Shown piece by piece: positions 16,931-26,249 of a stretch of DNA of 64,000 nucleotides. The DNA comes from Pseudomonas fuscovaginae SE-1 (GTDB lineage: Bacteria; Pseudomonadota; Gammaproteobacteria; Pseudomonadales; Pseudomonadaceae): NCBI RefSeq assembly GCF_000364705.1, contig NZ_AQOH01000061.1, forward strand, positions 1 through 64,000, in the 5' to 3' direction. The notes below the pieces were generated by a model. That model searched no databases, was not told the origin of the DNA, and saw only the letters and a program-made list of their open reading frames with translations. Numbering within the stretch: the first letter of the stretch is position 1; the number at the start of each line of letters is the position of its first letter. Made by a program: the position numbers and the translations under genes.

Positions 16931-18046
16931 TTACTTGGCTTGCGCATCGATCCAGTACGCGCCCTTGATCGGGGTATCGAGGAACTGCTTGTTCATCGCC
17001 TCCAGGGTGTCCTGTGGATTCAACTGGGCGAACAGCTCAGGGTGGGTCCACTTGGCCAGGGCCTCGATCGCCAGCAGGTTGTACGGCGAGTTGTAGAAGT
17101 CATGCCAAAGGCCGTGGGCGTTGCCGCTGCGGATCGCCCGCAGGTTCTTGAACTCGGGACGTGCCAGCACCGTGTCGAAGGCCGTGCGGGCTTCGGTCTG
17201 GCTGACCCCGGCACCCAGGACCAGGCCCGGCTTGTGGTTGCCGGTGGCGACATACAGGTCCGGATCGGCCTTGAGTGCGTATTCGACGCTGACATCACCG
17301 AGAGCACCTGGCACCACGCCTTCGGCGATGTTCACGCCACCGACGGTACGGATCACTTCGCCCATGCCGCTCTTGCCGGTGGTATGCCCCGGTGCCTGCC
17401 AGGCGCCGGCCAGCAGCTCGAGGAAGACCTTCGGCCGCTGGCTGTCCGGCAGGTCGCCGACCTTGTCGGTGATGGCTTTCACGTGCTGGTCGTAGAAGTC
17501 CAGGTAGGCCTTGGCCTGTGCTTCACGACCGAGCGCCTGGCCGAGGGCGTCGAGGCTGGCGTGGGTGCCATTGATCGGGTTGATCCGGAAATCGACGAAC
17601 AGCACCGCGATACCGGCCTTGGCCAGTATGTCGGCAACCGGGCTGTGCTCGGTCGGGCCGTGGCCGGAGATGCTGAACACCGCCAGGTCCGGCTTGAGGC
17701 TGAGGATTTCCTCGGCGCTGACGCTCTGCTCCGAGGCCTGGCCGATCAGCGGGATGTCCTTGACCTTGGGGAATTTGGCGACATAGGCGGCGTAGGTGTG
17801 CGGGTCGAGCAGGCGCAGGTCGTTCTGCCAGCCGACGATGCGCTGGAACGGTGCCTCGCGGTCGAGCAGGGCGAAGGCGGACATCAGCCGGCCTTCACCG
17901 AGCACCACGCGCTGGACGTGGTCCGGTACATCGACCTTGCGGCCCAGTACGTCGGTGACCTCATGGGCCGACGCCGCCGCAACGGGGACAAGCAGCAGAA
18001 CGGTGAACAGGGCGCTCAGGCGCAGCAGCGCACGGGGTTTGATCAT
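16931..18046 (-). CDS. Iron/siderophore ABC transporter, periplasmic binding protein (TroA/BtuF-like)
   Basis: This is a 371-aa class III binding protein. A signal peptide ends near AAASA/HE. Family features include VTDVLGRKVDVPDHVQRVV at the mature N-terminus, a middle helix, and a C-lobe ending with ALAKWTHPELFAQLNPQ. The ATG at 18046 has GGAG close upstream; 14 more in-frame codons before it lack support. It follows the PiuC-like gene by 31 bp and belongs to the receptor-led operon. The ligand is probably a ferric siderophore or its breakdown product, but haem is not excluded. Confidence 0.88.
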   Translation of the reverse strand: MIKPRALLRLSALFTVLLLVPVAAASAHEVTDVLGRKVDVPDHVQRVVLGEGRLMSAFALLDREAPFQRIVGWQNDLRLLDPHTYAAYVAKFPKVKDIPLIGQASEQSVSAEEILSLKPDLAVFSISGHGPTEHSPVADILAKAGIAVLFVDFRINPINGTHASLDALGQALGREAQAKAYLDFYDQHVKAITDKVGDLPDSQRPKVFLELLAGAWQAPGHTTGKSGMGEVIRTVGGVNIAEGVVPGALGDVSVEYALKADPDLYVATGNHKPGLVLGAGVSQTEARTAFDTVLARPEFKNLRAIRSGNAHGLWHDFYNSPYNLLAIEALAKWTHPELFAQLNPQDTLEAMNKQFLDTPIKGAYWIDAQAK

Positions 18047-18077
18047 CACGGTTTCTCCGGGAGGGGCGGGCGGCGCA

Positions 18078-18758
18078 TCAGACGTCACTCCAGCGCCGCA
18101 ACAGGTTGTGGTAGGCGCCGCTCAGTTGCAGCAGCGACAGTTCGTCGGCGTGTTGCGCACTCAGGCGCTGGATCGCCACATCCATGTCCAGCAGCAGGCT
18201 GCGCTGGCTGTCTTCGCGGACCAGACTTTCGATCCAGAAGAACGCGGCGATCCGTTCGCCACGGGTGACCGGGTTGATCTGGTGCAGGCTGCTGCCGGGG
18301 TAGAGCACCAGGTGCCCGGCCGGCAGTTTCACGGCGTGTTCGCCGAAGGTGTCGCGGATCACCAGTTCGCCGCCGTCGTAGCTGGCCGGGTCGGCCAGGA
18401 ACAGGGTGGCGGACAGGTCGGTGCGGACCCGCTCGCGCACGCCCTTGAGGCCGCGGATGGCGTTGTCGATATGCAGCCCGAACGACTCGCCGTCGCTGTA
18501 GCGGTTGAACAGCGGCGGGTAGATCTTCTTTGGCAGCGCGGCGGACATGAACAGGGCATTGTCCGAGAGCCGGTTGAGGATCCGCTCGCCGAGGCGGATG
18601 CCCAGTGCCGAGTCCTCGGGCAGTTGCCGGTTGTGCTTGACCCGCGCCGAGCCGAGCCCGGCGGTGGCCTTGCCATCGATCCACGGCTCGGCCAGCAGGC
18701 CCGCGAGCATGTCGCGGGTCTCCTCGGTGCTGAACAGTTCGGGAATCTCGATCAGCAT
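18078..18758 (-). CDS. Fe(II)/2-oxoglutarate-dependent dioxygenase, PiuC type (PKHD hydroxylase)
   Basis: This is a 226-aa PKHD-type hydroxylase of the PiuC family, genes that typically sit beside TonB siderophore receptors. The iron ligands are visible: HxD in GLHIDNA and a distal His in [10 protein letters not shown], with the Arg after it for 2-oxoglutarate. It starts [18 protein letters not shown]. It begins 3 bp after the receptor stop, so both should be made together. The reaction of PiuC proteins is not established; modification of a siderophore or of a peptide is a guess from context. Confidence 0.9.
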   Translation of the reverse strand: MLIEIPELFSTEETRDMLAGLLAEPWIDGKATAGLGSARVKHNRQLPEDSALGIRLGERILNRLSDNALFMSAALPKKIYPPLFNRYSDGESFGLHIDNAIRGLKGVRERVRTDLSATLFLADPASYDGGELVIRDTFGEHAVKLPAGHLVLYPGSSLHQINPVTRGERIAAFFWIESLVREDSQRSLLLDMDVAIQRLSAQHADELSLLQLSGAYHNLLRRWSDV

Positions 18759-18761
18759 GAC

Positions 18762-21146
18762 TCAGAACTCATAATCGACACTCGCCGTCAGCGTGCGGCC
18801 GGCACCGGGAATGCCGTACAACTGGAAACCGTCCAGCGAGGCGCCGATCTGGCTGTAGTAGAACTTGTCGAAGACGTTGTTGAGGTTCAGGTTGAGCCGC
18901 GTCTGCGCGTTGATCTGGTACTGCGCCGCCAGGTTGTGCAGCCAGTAGCTCGGCGCCTTCTCGTCGTCCTTGACGTAGACCGCGTAGACGCCGGCCGGCC
19001 CGGTGGCGTAGCTGCTGTTGTTGTTCAGGCCACCGACGTACTTGTTGTCGCTGTAGCGGCGACGGCCGACGTAGTTGGCGCCGTAGCTCAGGCTCAGATC
19101 CTCGGTGACCTGGTAGGTGGTCCACAGGTTGGCGGTCAGGTCCGGCACGTTCTTGGCTTCGGAGCCTTTGTTGGCGCCCTTGGTCTGCACGCTCTTGAGC
19201 GCGGAGAAGCCGCTGTACACGGTCCATTGCGGGGTGAGGTTGCCCTGCAGGCCGAGTTCGACACCGTCGACACGCTTGGCCGGCAGGGCCCGCACCGGGG
19301 CGGTTTCACCGCTCTGGTACTCCCAGGAGTTTTCCAGCTCGGTGCGAAACAGCGCCGCCGTCACGTTCAACTGGTCGTGGAACAGGTCCCACTTGGTGCC
19401 GACTTCATAGGTCTTGGACTTGGCCGGCGAGTAGTTGCTGGTGGTCGAGGCGCCGTAGATCTGGTTGTTGGTCGAGGCGCCAATCGCCGAAGGCTCCGCC
19501 GCCTCGCTGTAGGAGGCGTAGAGGCTGCCGTTGGGCAGCGGCTTGTAGACCACGCCGGCGCGGCCGCTCAGGGCGCCGTCGGTGCTGTCGATATCGGCCT
19601 GGCCGCGCTGGGTGGTCTGGGCGCGCCAGTGGTCGTAGCGCAGCGAGCCGAGCACCTGCCACTGGTCGTTCAGGGTCACCGTGTCGCCCACGTAGAGACC
19701 GGCGTTGTCGATCACCGAGCGGGGTTCACCTTCGCCCTTGGTCACCCAGGTGCTGGCGAAGTCGTGCTGCGGGTCGGCCATATCGAAGAGCATGTCGCCG
19801 GCGGGAACTTCGGCATTGCGCTTCAGGCCACCGTAGGTCTCGTGGTACAGCTCCAGGCCACTGACCACCGCGTGGGAGAGGCTGCCGGTGTTGAAGCCGA
19901 AGCTGAAGTCGGTCTGGTTGTCGAGAATGGTGTAGCGCTTGGATTGGCCGTAGTCGGAGCCGCGCAGGATGCCATGGGCGGTGTCGCCGCTGGCGACGTA
20001 GCCGGGGTAGGCGTTGACCGTTGAGCCCGGTACCTGGCTGACCGGCCCGACGCCGGTGTAGCCCAGGGTTGCACAGCGGGTGCCGGTACAGGTCTTCTGG
20101 CCGTTGGCGTCGGCGGCGAAGAAGCGCGCCGGCGACAGCACCGCGAAGTTGTCGGTGCGTTCCCAGCGGATCTGGTTCTTCAGCCGGGCGTCGTTGTCGA
20201 AGTCATGTTCCAGGCGCGCTGTCAGCGACAGGGTTTCGGTCTGTTGGGTATACAGGCTCGAATCGCCATACCAGTTGGAGCGCTTCACGCCCGGCATGGT
20301 GTCGCCGTGGGTGCCGCGTTGGATCGGCAGGCCGCCGTCCGGGGTGTTGTTGTCCTTCTGGTAGAACAGGTCGACGAATACCCGCGTCGGCGTACCCAGG
20401 CCCATGCCCAGGGAGGTGGCCAGGCCCCAGCGGTCGTAGTCGACATCGTCGCGATCGGCCACCTGGTTGTAGTGGCGCATCAGGTTGAGGCGCACGGCGG
20501 TGGTGTCGTTCAATTCGTGGTTGAGATCGGCGGTGAGGCGCCGATAGTTGTCGCTGCCGACCCCGGCCGAAAGCTTGTTCCGGTCGCCCAGGTGGGCTTC
20601 CTTGCTGACCAGGTTGACGCTGCCGCCGACCGCCGCGATGCCCGACTCGATGGCCCCGGTACCCTTGAACACTTCGGCCTGCTGCAGGTTGAAGGTATCG
20701 GTACGGGTCGACATGCCGGCATCACGCACACCGTCGACGGTCAGGCTCTGTTCCGAGGAGAAGCCGCGGATCGAGAACAGGTCGCCCCAGCCCAGATTGC
20801 CTTCGCCGGACATGAAGGTAATGCCGGGTACGTTGCGCAGCACTTCCTGCAGGGTCTGCGCGTTCTGTTCCTTGAGCACCTGCTGGGGGACCACGGTGAC
20901 GCTCTGCGGCGTGTCGAGCAGCGGCTGGCTGAGCTTGGCCGAGCTGGCGCGGTCGACCTTGAACGGCGAGCTGTACTCGCCCTCGACTTTCAGCTCCGGC
21001 AGCGTCAGGGCGCCCGATGTTTCGGTATCCTGGGCCATGGCGGAGTGCAGCGCGCCCATGGCCATCAGGCCGAAGACCGGTGCCAGGGAGCCTGGCAGGG
21101 ACAGGGGTTGCAGACGTGAGGTGGAAGGCTGGGACGACGACGGCAT
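18762..21146 (-). CDS. TonB-dependent siderophore receptor (Fiu/PiuA-like)
   Basis: This is a 794-aa outer-membrane receptor: signal peptide (ending AMA/QD), plug domain (TPQSVTVVPQQVLKEQN; FSIRGFSSEQSLTVDGVRD), a 22-strand barrel and a C-terminal Phe (TASVDYEF). The pair of Cys in CTGTRC is in an extracellular loop. The ATG at 21146 (MPSSSQPS) is preferred to a TTG three codons upstream. It heads the operon with the dioxygenase and is divergent from a two-component system. The context with PiuC suggests a catecholate-type ferric siderophore. An AT-rich dyad about 23 bp upstream may be a Fur or response-regulator site. Confidence 0.92.
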   Translation of the reverse strand: MPSSSQPSTSRLQPLSLPGSLAPVFGLMAMGALHSAMAQDTETSGALTLPELKVEGEYSSPFKVDRASSAKLSQPLLDTPQSVTVVPQQVLKEQNAQTLQEVLRNVPGITFMSGEGNLGWGDLFSIRGFSSEQSLTVDGVRDAGMSTRTDTFNLQQAEVFKGTGAIESGIAAVGGSVNLVSKEAHLGDRNKLSAGVGSDNYRRLTADLNHELNDTTAVRLNLMRHYNQVADRDDVDYDRWGLATSLGMGLGTPTRVFVDLFYQKDNNTPDGGLPIQRGTHGDTMPGVKRSNWYGDSSLYTQQTETLSLTARLEHDFDNDARLKNQIRWERTDNFAVLSPARFFAADANGQKTCTGTRCATLGYTGVGPVSQVPGSTVNAYPGYVASGDTAHGILRGSDYGQSKRYTILDNQTDFSFGFNTGSLSHAVVSGLELYHETYGGLKRNAEVPAGDMLFDMADPQHDFASTWVTKGEGEPRSVIDNAGLYVGDTVTLNDQWQVLGSLRYDHWRAQTTQRGQADIDSTDGALSGRAGVVYKPLPNGSLYASYSEAAEPSAIGASTNNQIYGASTTSNYSPAKSKTYEVGTKWDLFHDQLNVTAALFRTELENSWEYQSGETAPVRALPAKRVDGVELGLQGNLTPQWTVYSGFSALKSVQTKGANKGSEAKNVPDLTANLWTTYQVTEDLSLSYGANYVGRRRYSDNKYVGGLNNNSSYATGPAGVYAVYVKDDEKAPSYWLHNLAAQYQINAQTRLNLNLNNVFDKFYYSQIGASLDGFQLYGIPGAGRTLTASVDYEF

Positions 21147-21168
21147 GCGGGACAACCTGTGCTAAATT

Positions 21169-21185
21169 TAAATAAATCTTATTTA
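21169..21185. promoter_or_regulatory. AT-rich 17-bp dyad in the receptor/regulator intergenic region
   Basis: TAAATAA-ATC-TTATTTA has perfect 7-bp arms and lies 23-39 bp upstream of the receptor ATG. It is a poor match to the full 19-bp Fur box (about 8 of 19 positions), so it may serve Fur, the neighbouring response regulator, or promoter opening. Confidence 0.45.
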
Positions 21186-21341
21186 GATTCGGTAGTCTAA
21201 AGAGCCAGCCTCGGCGGACGGGTCGCGCTTTGTATTGGAATTGCATACAAGCGCGTCTCAACACATTCCATTACATTTCATTTCTACAGGCCGAGAACTT
21301 TCGGCTATCCCGTAGTTTTTTTCGGACACCGACTTTTCCTC

Positions 21342-22052
21342 ATGAGCAAGCCCGATCATCTGCTGATCGTCGATGACGATCCGGAAATCCGTCAGTTGCT
21401 TTCCGAGTACCTGACCAACGCCGGCTACCAGACCTCCACCGCCTGTGATGGCAAGGAGATGCGCCGCCGCCTGGAACTGAATGTCATCGACCTGATCGTC
21501 CTCGACCTGATGCTGCCGGGGGAGGATGGGCTGAGTCTGTGCCGCGAACTGCGGGTGACCTCCAACACCCCGGTGATCATGTTGACCGCCCGCGGTACTC
21601 TGGTGGATCGGATCCTCGGCCTGGAACTGGGCGCCGACGACTATCTGCCCAAGCCGTTCGACCCGCGCGAACTGCTGGTGCGTATAAAGGTGGTGTTGCG
21701 CCGGGCCCAGAGTTTCCCCGAGCGGGCGCGGATCGACGATGTGCCGACCATTCGCTTCGCCGGCTGGCAACTGGATACCCGGGCCCGCCAACTGCTATCC
21801 CCGCAAGGGCTGGTGATCAGCCTGGGCAACACCGATTTCCGTGTGTTGCGCCTGCTGCTGCAGCATCCCAACCGACCACTGAGCCGGGATTTCCTGCTCA
21901 ATCACGTGTTCGAAAAGGACAGCACGCCGTTCGACCGCTCGATCGACGTGTGCATCAGCCGTCTGCGCCAGCAACTGGAGCCGAGCCTGATCAAGACCGT
22001 GCGTAACGAGGGCTACATGCTCACCGCCACCGATGTGGAACCCCAGTCGTGA
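21342..22052 (+). CDS. Two-component response regulator, OmpR family
   Basis: This 236-aa regulator has a receiver domain (acidic pocket DDD at 11-13, phospho-acceptor Asp55 in LIVLDLMLPG, Lys in PKPFDPREL) and an OmpR-type winged-helix domain ending VRNEGYMLTATD. It overlaps the kinase gene by 4 bp (GTGA). It is divergent from the siderophore receptor operon, so control of that operon is likely, as with PfeRS or PirRS in P. aeruginosa; I do not name it. Confidence 0.93.
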   Translation: MSKPDHLLIVDDDPEIRQLLSEYLTNAGYQTSTACDGKEMRRRLELNVIDLIVLDLMLPGEDGLSLCRELRVTSNTPVIMLTARGTLVDRILGLELGADDYLPKPFDPRELLVRIKVVLRRAQSFPERARIDDVPTIRFAGWQLDTRARQLLSPQGLVISLGNTDFRVLRLLLQHPNRPLSRDFLLNHVFEKDSTPFDRSIDVCISRLRQQLEPSLIKTVRNEGYMLTATDVEPQS

Positions 22053-23437
22053 AGCTGTGGCCGGGCTCGCTGTTCGGCCGGCTGGTGCTGATCCTGGTGA
22101 CGGGCATGCTGGCGGCGCAGATCCTCACCAGCAGCATCTGGTACGACGTACGCCACAGTCAGGTCCTGGAAATCCCCTCCCGCCTGATCGCTACCCGGCT
22201 GGCCAATATCGTCCGTCTTTCGCACCTTGACCCGCACCGTGCGGACAGCCTGATCGAGTTGATCGACTCGCCGAACTTTCGCCTGACCCTCAGTGAACAG
22301 GCCAGCGGTATCCCCGGCAGGCTCAGCGAGAAGGACCAGGACACCGAGCGGTTGCTGAACAAGGTACTGTCGGAGAAGACCGGCTACTCCCAGACCCTGC
22401 GCCTGTTGCAGGTGTCGGTGGTGGATCAGCAGGGGCAGATTGCCGGCCTGTCCACACTGTTCGGCGCCCGTCCGGCGATCGGCCGCTTCCTGATCGACCT
22501 GCGCCTGCCCGATGGTCGCTGGCTGCTGGTGGAGGCCAGCGAGGAGCAGGGCTGGACCAGCACTTCGCCGCTGGATCTGCTGTTCGACTACGTGATGCGT
22601 ATCTACCTGTTGCGGATCATCGTGGTGGTGATCATTGCGTTGCTCGCGGTGCGCCTGGCGATCCGTCCGCTGAACGCCCTGGCCAAGGCCGCCGAGGCCC
22701 TGGGGCGGGACATCCGCCGACCGCCGTTGCCACTGGACGGGCCGACCGAGGTTCGACGGGCGGCCCAGGCCTTCAATGTCATGCAGCAGCAACTGATCGC
22801 CAGTATCGCCGAGCGCACCCGTTTCCTCGCGGCCATTTCCCATGACCTGCGCTCGCCCATCACCCGGCTGCGCCTGCGCACCGAACTGCTGGAGGACAAC
22901 CAGGTCAAGGAGCGCTTTCGCACGGATCTGGAAGACATGGAACACATGGTCTCCAGTACCCTGGACTTCGTCAGCAGTGGCGAGGTGAACGAGGAGCGCC
23001 AGAGCATCGATATCAATGCGCTGCTGCGCAGCCTGCAGGCCGACCTGGAGGATATCGGCGAACCGATCAGCGTCGAGGGCCGGGCACAACGACCCTTGCC
23101 CGGTTATGCCCGCAGCCTCAAGCGCTGCGTGCAGAACCTGCTGGAGAACGCGGTGCGGTATGGTCGCGAGGTGGTGGTGCGGATCGAGGACGAGTCGCAG
23201 CACCTGCGTATCATCATCCGTGATCGCGGCCCGGGTGTTCCCGAGGCGCTGCTGGAGCAGGTGGTGGAGCCTTTCTATCGGGTGGAGGGTTCGCGCAATG
23301 CGAAAACCGGCGGCTATGGCCTGGGGCTGAGCATTGCCCATACCATCGCGGCGGCCCACGGTGGCCGCATGACCTTGCGCAATCGCCAAGGCGGCGGGCT
23401 GGAGGTGACGCTGGCCTTCGAGCGGCGCGAGGATTAG
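22049..23437 (+). CDS. Sensor histidine kinase, EnvZ-like
   Basis: This 462-aa kinase starts with GTG overlapping the regulator stop. It has TM1 at about residues 9-29, a periplasmic domain to about 185, TM2 (LLRIIVVVIIALLAVRLAI), a HAMP domain, the H-box FLAAISHDLRSPITRLRLR and an ATPase domain with an N-box (NLLENAVRYG) and G boxes (DRGPGVPEALL; GGYGLGLSIAH). The location suggests a signal linked to iron or to a ferric siderophore, but nothing in the periplasmic domain proves it. Confidence 0.93.
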   Translation: MKLWPGSLFGRLVLILVTGMLAAQILTSSIWYDVRHSQVLEIPSRLIATRLANIVRLSHLDPHRADSLIELIDSPNFRLTLSEQASGIPGRLSEKDQDTERLLNKVLSEKTGYSQTLRLLQVSVVDQQGQIAGLSTLFGARPAIGRFLIDLRLPDGRWLLVEASEEQGWTSTSPLDLLFDYVMRIYLLRIIVVVIIALLAVRLAIRPLNALAKAAEALGRDIRRPPLPLDGPTEVRRAAQAFNVMQQQLIASIAERTRFLAAISHDLRSPITRLRLRTELLEDNQVKERFRTDLEDMEHMVSSTLDFVSSGEVNEERQSIDINALLRSLQADLEDIGEPISVEGRAQRPLPGYARSLKRCVQNLLENAVRYGREVVVRIEDESQHLRIIIRDRGPGVPEALLEQVVEPFYRVEGSRNAKTGGYGLGLSIAHTIAAAHGGRMTLRNRQGGGLEVTLAFERRED

Positions 23438-23550
23438 GGGGCAAGCGCAGCAAGCTACGGGGAACTGTCTTCAGTTCACTGCCGATAAGCGGCAGAACAG
23501 GCGTGCACGAGTGTGGCGGTGATCGTCTGGTTGGCGTGCGCCGCAGCTCC

Positions 23551-23620
23551 GTGGGCGTTCGCTTGCCAGCGAAGGCGGCCCTGAGTGTGCCGGAAGCTTC
23601 GCGGGCAAGCCCGTTCCCAC
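23551..23620. repeat. REP-like short inverted pair
   Basis: GTGGGCGTTCGCTTGCCAGC and GCGGGCAAGCCCGTTCCCAC face each other over 70 bp between the kinase gene and the convergent SEC-C gene. The arms are diverged. Confidence 0.6.
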
Positions 23621-23705
23621 AAAGTGACGGGCGCGCGTTATATCGAGCATGCCGCTCTGGACTGCTCCCAAGGCGGCTGGTACGGCCTGGCTTTCAGACG
23701 AGGCG

Positions 23706-23906
23706 TCAGGCGCCGTGGCACTTCTTGAATTTCTTGCCGTTGCCGCATGGGCACGGGTCGTTGCGGCCCACGTCCTTCAGAGCGTTGCGTACCGGCTCCT
23801 GGTGCGCGTGGTTGCAGTGCGGGCCGTGAACGTGGCCGTGATCGTGGTGCGCGTGATCATGATCGTGGTTGCAATCGGGGCCATGGACGTGAGGTTGCTG
23901 GGTCAT
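23706..23906 (-). CDS. Small His-rich SEC-C motif protein
   Basis: This is a 66-aa protein with a His/Asp-rich N-terminal half ([18 protein letters not shown], a likely metal-binding tail) and a C-terminal SEC-C zinc motif ([17 protein letters not shown]). SEC-C motifs bind zinc and often contact the ribosome or SecB. Role unknown; metal storage or delivery is a guess from composition. It starts 8 bp after the LEA2 lipoprotein gene's stop, so the two may be co-transcribed. Confidence 0.85.
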   Translation of the reverse strand: MTQQPHVHGPDCNHDHDHAHHDHGHVHGPHCNHAHQEPVRNALKDVGRNDPCPCGNGKKFKKCHGA

Positions 23907-23913
23907 GCTGGAA

Positions 23914-24393
23914 CTACTCCGAAATGAGATCGCCGGGAATTATCTCGCCTTTGTGCTCCAGGTGCACGTCATAGCCGATGAATAATCCGGTTTCCAGGGT
24001 GCCTTCCAGCCGATAGGGGATGGGCTTGCCGGGTTTTTCCAGGCGCTTGGCCAGCGGTTTCAGGTGCTGCCAGAGGTTGGTCCGTACCGGCACCACGAAA
24101 AAGGCTCGACTGTTGGGCTCCACGGTCATCCAGCGGTCGTAGTCGCCTTCGGCCAGCAGCCACTGGTCCAGGTAGATGCGATAGTGCAGGGCGCGCACGG
24201 TCAGGGGGTTGTCGTTGGGGTTGTCGAGGCGAAAGTGCAGCTTGAACCTCTGCTGCAGCAGCGTGGCCTTGACCAGTTCCACCCGGATCACGCTGACCTC
24301 GGGGTCCCGAGGCCCGGCATCGAGCCAGGAGGCGCAGCCGGGCAGCGCCAGGGCGGCCAGCAGGGCGAGCGTAGCGAGTGTCCGTGGGTGCAT
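23914..24393 (-). CDS. LEA type 2 (water-stress/hypersensitive-response domain) lipoprotein
   Basis: This 159-aa protein has a signal peptide with lipobox LALPGCAS (Cys20) followed by one LEA2 domain ([40 protein letters not shown]). LEA2 proteins have a fibronectin-like beta fold; the role of the bacterial members is unknown. GAGAGGAGG precedes the ATG. It is upstream of and probably in one unit with the SEC-C gene. Confidence 0.88.
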   Translation of the reverse strand: MHPRTLATLALLAALALPGCASWLDAGPRDPEVSVIRVELVKATLLQQRFKLHFRLDNPNDNPLTVRALHYRIYLDQWLLAEGDYDRWMTVEPNSRAFFVVPVRTNLWQHLKPLAKRLEKPGKPIPYRLEGTLETGLFIGYDVHLEHKGEIIPGDLISE

Positions 24394-24492
24394 GGGGGCC
24401 TCCTCTCGAAGCCCAGTCTAGTCCGACCCCATCAACTGGGCGATACTGCTGTCGGTCAACCTGGGATCGAATGGGCACACAGGAGCGTGGTC

Positions 24493-24996
24493 ATGAGCCT
24501 TTACGAGATTGTCTTCAGTGGCGAACTGCTGCCCGGGGCGTCGGTCGAGCAGGTTCGCAGCAACCTGGCGCGGCTGTTCCAGGCCGATACCCAGCGGATC
24601 GAACTGTTGTTCTCCGGGCGCCGGCTGGTGCTGAAGAACCAGCTCGATGCGGCGGCCGCGGAGAAGTACCGCGCGACCCTCGAGCGGGCCGGCGCGCGGG
24701 TCGAAGTGCTGGCCATGCCGCCGCAAGAGGTCGCGGTGGACACTGCTGCCGAACCGGCCAGTCGTGCCCGGGTGGTGCCGCGCGACGTCTGCATGGCCGC
24801 ATTCAGCTCCGTCGATGCGCCGGATTACGCGATTGCCGAGGTCGGCGGTGACCTGCAGGACCCGAGGCCGGCAGCGGTCGCGCCGGTTTTCGACCTGTCG
24901 GCGCTAAGCATGGCACCGCTGGGCAGCGATATGGGACAGATCCCGGGGCCCGCGGCACCGGCGGCACCCGACACCTCCCATCTGAAGCTGTGCTGA
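24493..24996 (+). CDS. Conserved Pseudomonas protein of unknown function
   Basis: This is a 167-aa protein. The first 75 residues form a small alpha/beta module (SLYEIVFSGELLPGASVEQV; LFSGRRLVLKNQLDAAAAEKY) that I also recall at the N-terminus of some DUF805-type proteins; the rest is Pro/Ala-rich and probably disordered. No membrane segments are present here. AGGAG lies 8 nt before the ATG. Function cannot be assigned. It is divergent from the LEA2 gene and convergent with the YchJ gene, its stop lying 6 bp from that gene's stop. Confidence 0.75.
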   Translation: MSLYEIVFSGELLPGASVEQVRSNLARLFQADTQRIELLFSGRRLVLKNQLDAAAAEKYRATLERAGARVEVLAMPPQEVAVDTAAEPASRARVVPRDVCMAAFSSVDAPDYAIAEVGGDLQDPRPAAVAPVFDLSALSMAPLGSDMGQIPGPAAPAAPDTSHLKLC

Positions 24997-25002
24997 GCCG
25001 GC

Positions 25003-25479
25003 TTATCCGGCCAGATAGCCCGAACAGCACTTCTTGTATTTCTGCCCGCTGCCGCAGGGGCAGGCATCGTTGCGCCCGGCCTTGAGCGTCACGGTCGGGT
25101 CGATGAAGTACCAGCGTCCGGCGTTCTGCACGAAGGCGGAGCGTTCGCGGTGGCTGTGTTCGCCGCCGCTGTCGTGCCAGCGTGCGGTAAAAGTGACGAA
25201 AGCATGTTCCGGCTGGCCGCCGAACACCTCCGAGCCTTCCACCTCCAGGCCCAGCCAGGTGCTTTGCGCACTCCAGTCGGCAATGGACTGGCGGTCCAGG
25301 CCGGCCTGCTGGATCGGCAGGGTGGTCGCCACCAGGTAATCGACCAGACCCAGCACGTAGGCGCTGTAGCGCGAGCGCATCAGCGCTTCGGCGCAGGGCG
25401 CTGGATGGCCGGCATGATAATGGCCGCAGCAGGTGTCGAGCAGGTTGCCGCTGCCGCAGGGGCAAATCGATACGCTCAC
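25003..25479 (-). CDS. YchJ family SEC-C protein (UPF0225)
   Basis: This 158-aa protein has two SEC-C zinc motifs, one at each end ([14 protein letters not shown] at residues 5-18; [15 protein letters not shown] near the C-terminus), around an NTF2-like domain ([20 protein letters not shown]). This is the YchJ/UPF0225 architecture. The GTG at 25479 gives [11 protein letters not shown], matching the family start; GTGs further upstream would overlap the neighbouring stop codon. It starts 5 bp after the upstream DUF6231 gene. Function unknown; association with SecA/SecB or ribosomes is suggested only by the motif. Confidence 0.88.
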   Translation of the reverse strand: MSVSICPCGSGNLLDTCCGHYHAGHPAPCAEALMRSRYSAYVLGLVDYLVATTLPIQQAGLDRQSIADWSAQSTWLGLEVEGSEVFGGQPEHAFVTFTARWHDSGGEHSHRERSAFVQNAGRWYFIDPTVTLKAGRNDACPCGSGQKYKKCCSGYLAG

Positions 25480-25484
25480 GGGAA

Positions 25485-25982
25485 TCACCACCAGTATTTG
25501 CCGAAGTTTTCCGGGTTGGCCCAGAACTTGGCGTTGAGCCAGTCCGGGACCTGTTTGTATTCGCGCAGGTCATAGGTGAACAGCGTCAGCACCTGCTCGT
25601 CGCGCTGGAAGCGTTCGCTGCTCTGCAGGGCCAGGGCGAAGAAGTCGCTGTCCTGCCAGTCGGCGGCCGGCATGTCCACCAGCACCGCCAGGCGGCTGGC
25701 ATTGAGGTTGCGGATACCGCCGAGCAGTTCCCGGCCGGCTCGCTTGGGCAAGTGTTCGAGGCAGTCGAGCACCAGGGCCAGGTCGAAACGTCGCGCCGCC
25801 AGTTCGGCCGGCAGGGCCCCGGGTTCGGCGAAGGCGACCTGGGTCTGCGGGTGAGCCGCCTGGAATGCCTCGAGTGCCGGAAAGCTGCTCGCGCCCACCA
25901 GCAGCAGGGTCTGCGGGGCATAGCGGTCCAGGAGTGCCGCCAGGGCTTGCTGGGGCGTGCGGGAAGAAATGCTCTCGGTCAT
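25485..25982 (-). CDS. DUF6231-like protein, degenerate methyltransferase fold
   Basis: This 165-aa protein has the look of a Rossmann methyltransferase: [46 protein letters not shown]. The glycine-rich SAM loop is poor (VGASSFPA instead of GxGxG), so SAM binding is uncertain. The tail [14 protein letters not shown] is distinctive. It lies 5 bp upstream of the YchJ gene on the same strand, forming a two-gene unit. Confidence 0.75.
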   Translation of the reverse strand: MTESISSRTPQQALAALLDRYAPQTLLLVGASSFPALEAFQAAHPQTQVAFAEPGALPAELAARRFDLALVLDCLEHLPKRAGRELLGGIRNLNASRLAVLVDMPAADWQDSDFFALALQSSERFQRDEQVLTLFTYDLREYKQVPDWLNAKFWANPENFGKYWW

Positions 25983-26249
25983 CGAAAATCCTCAATCAGA
26001 ACTGCAAAGACTAGCCTGCCCGGCGGGGCGGGCCTAGTGGTCTGTGCGGATAATTCAAGGCCCCTGGGCGAAGGCGAACGGATGAACCGACGGCACGGGC
26101 CGCTGGTGTTCCCTGCGGCTCTGGAGTGGGTGATTTCGCCGAACCTTGGGGGAAACCGACCGTTGGAGAATAATTTTTTCAGCCCACTGGCAAAGTGCCC
26201 GTGCAAGCCGTTACTGTGCGCCCAAAGAATAAATTCACGAGAGGGGCGT

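Noticed and set aside
17796..20024. 742-codon open frame on the plus strand opposite the TonB receptor
   Set aside because: Antisense to a receptor with signal peptide, plug and barrel; composition is typical of a shadow frame.
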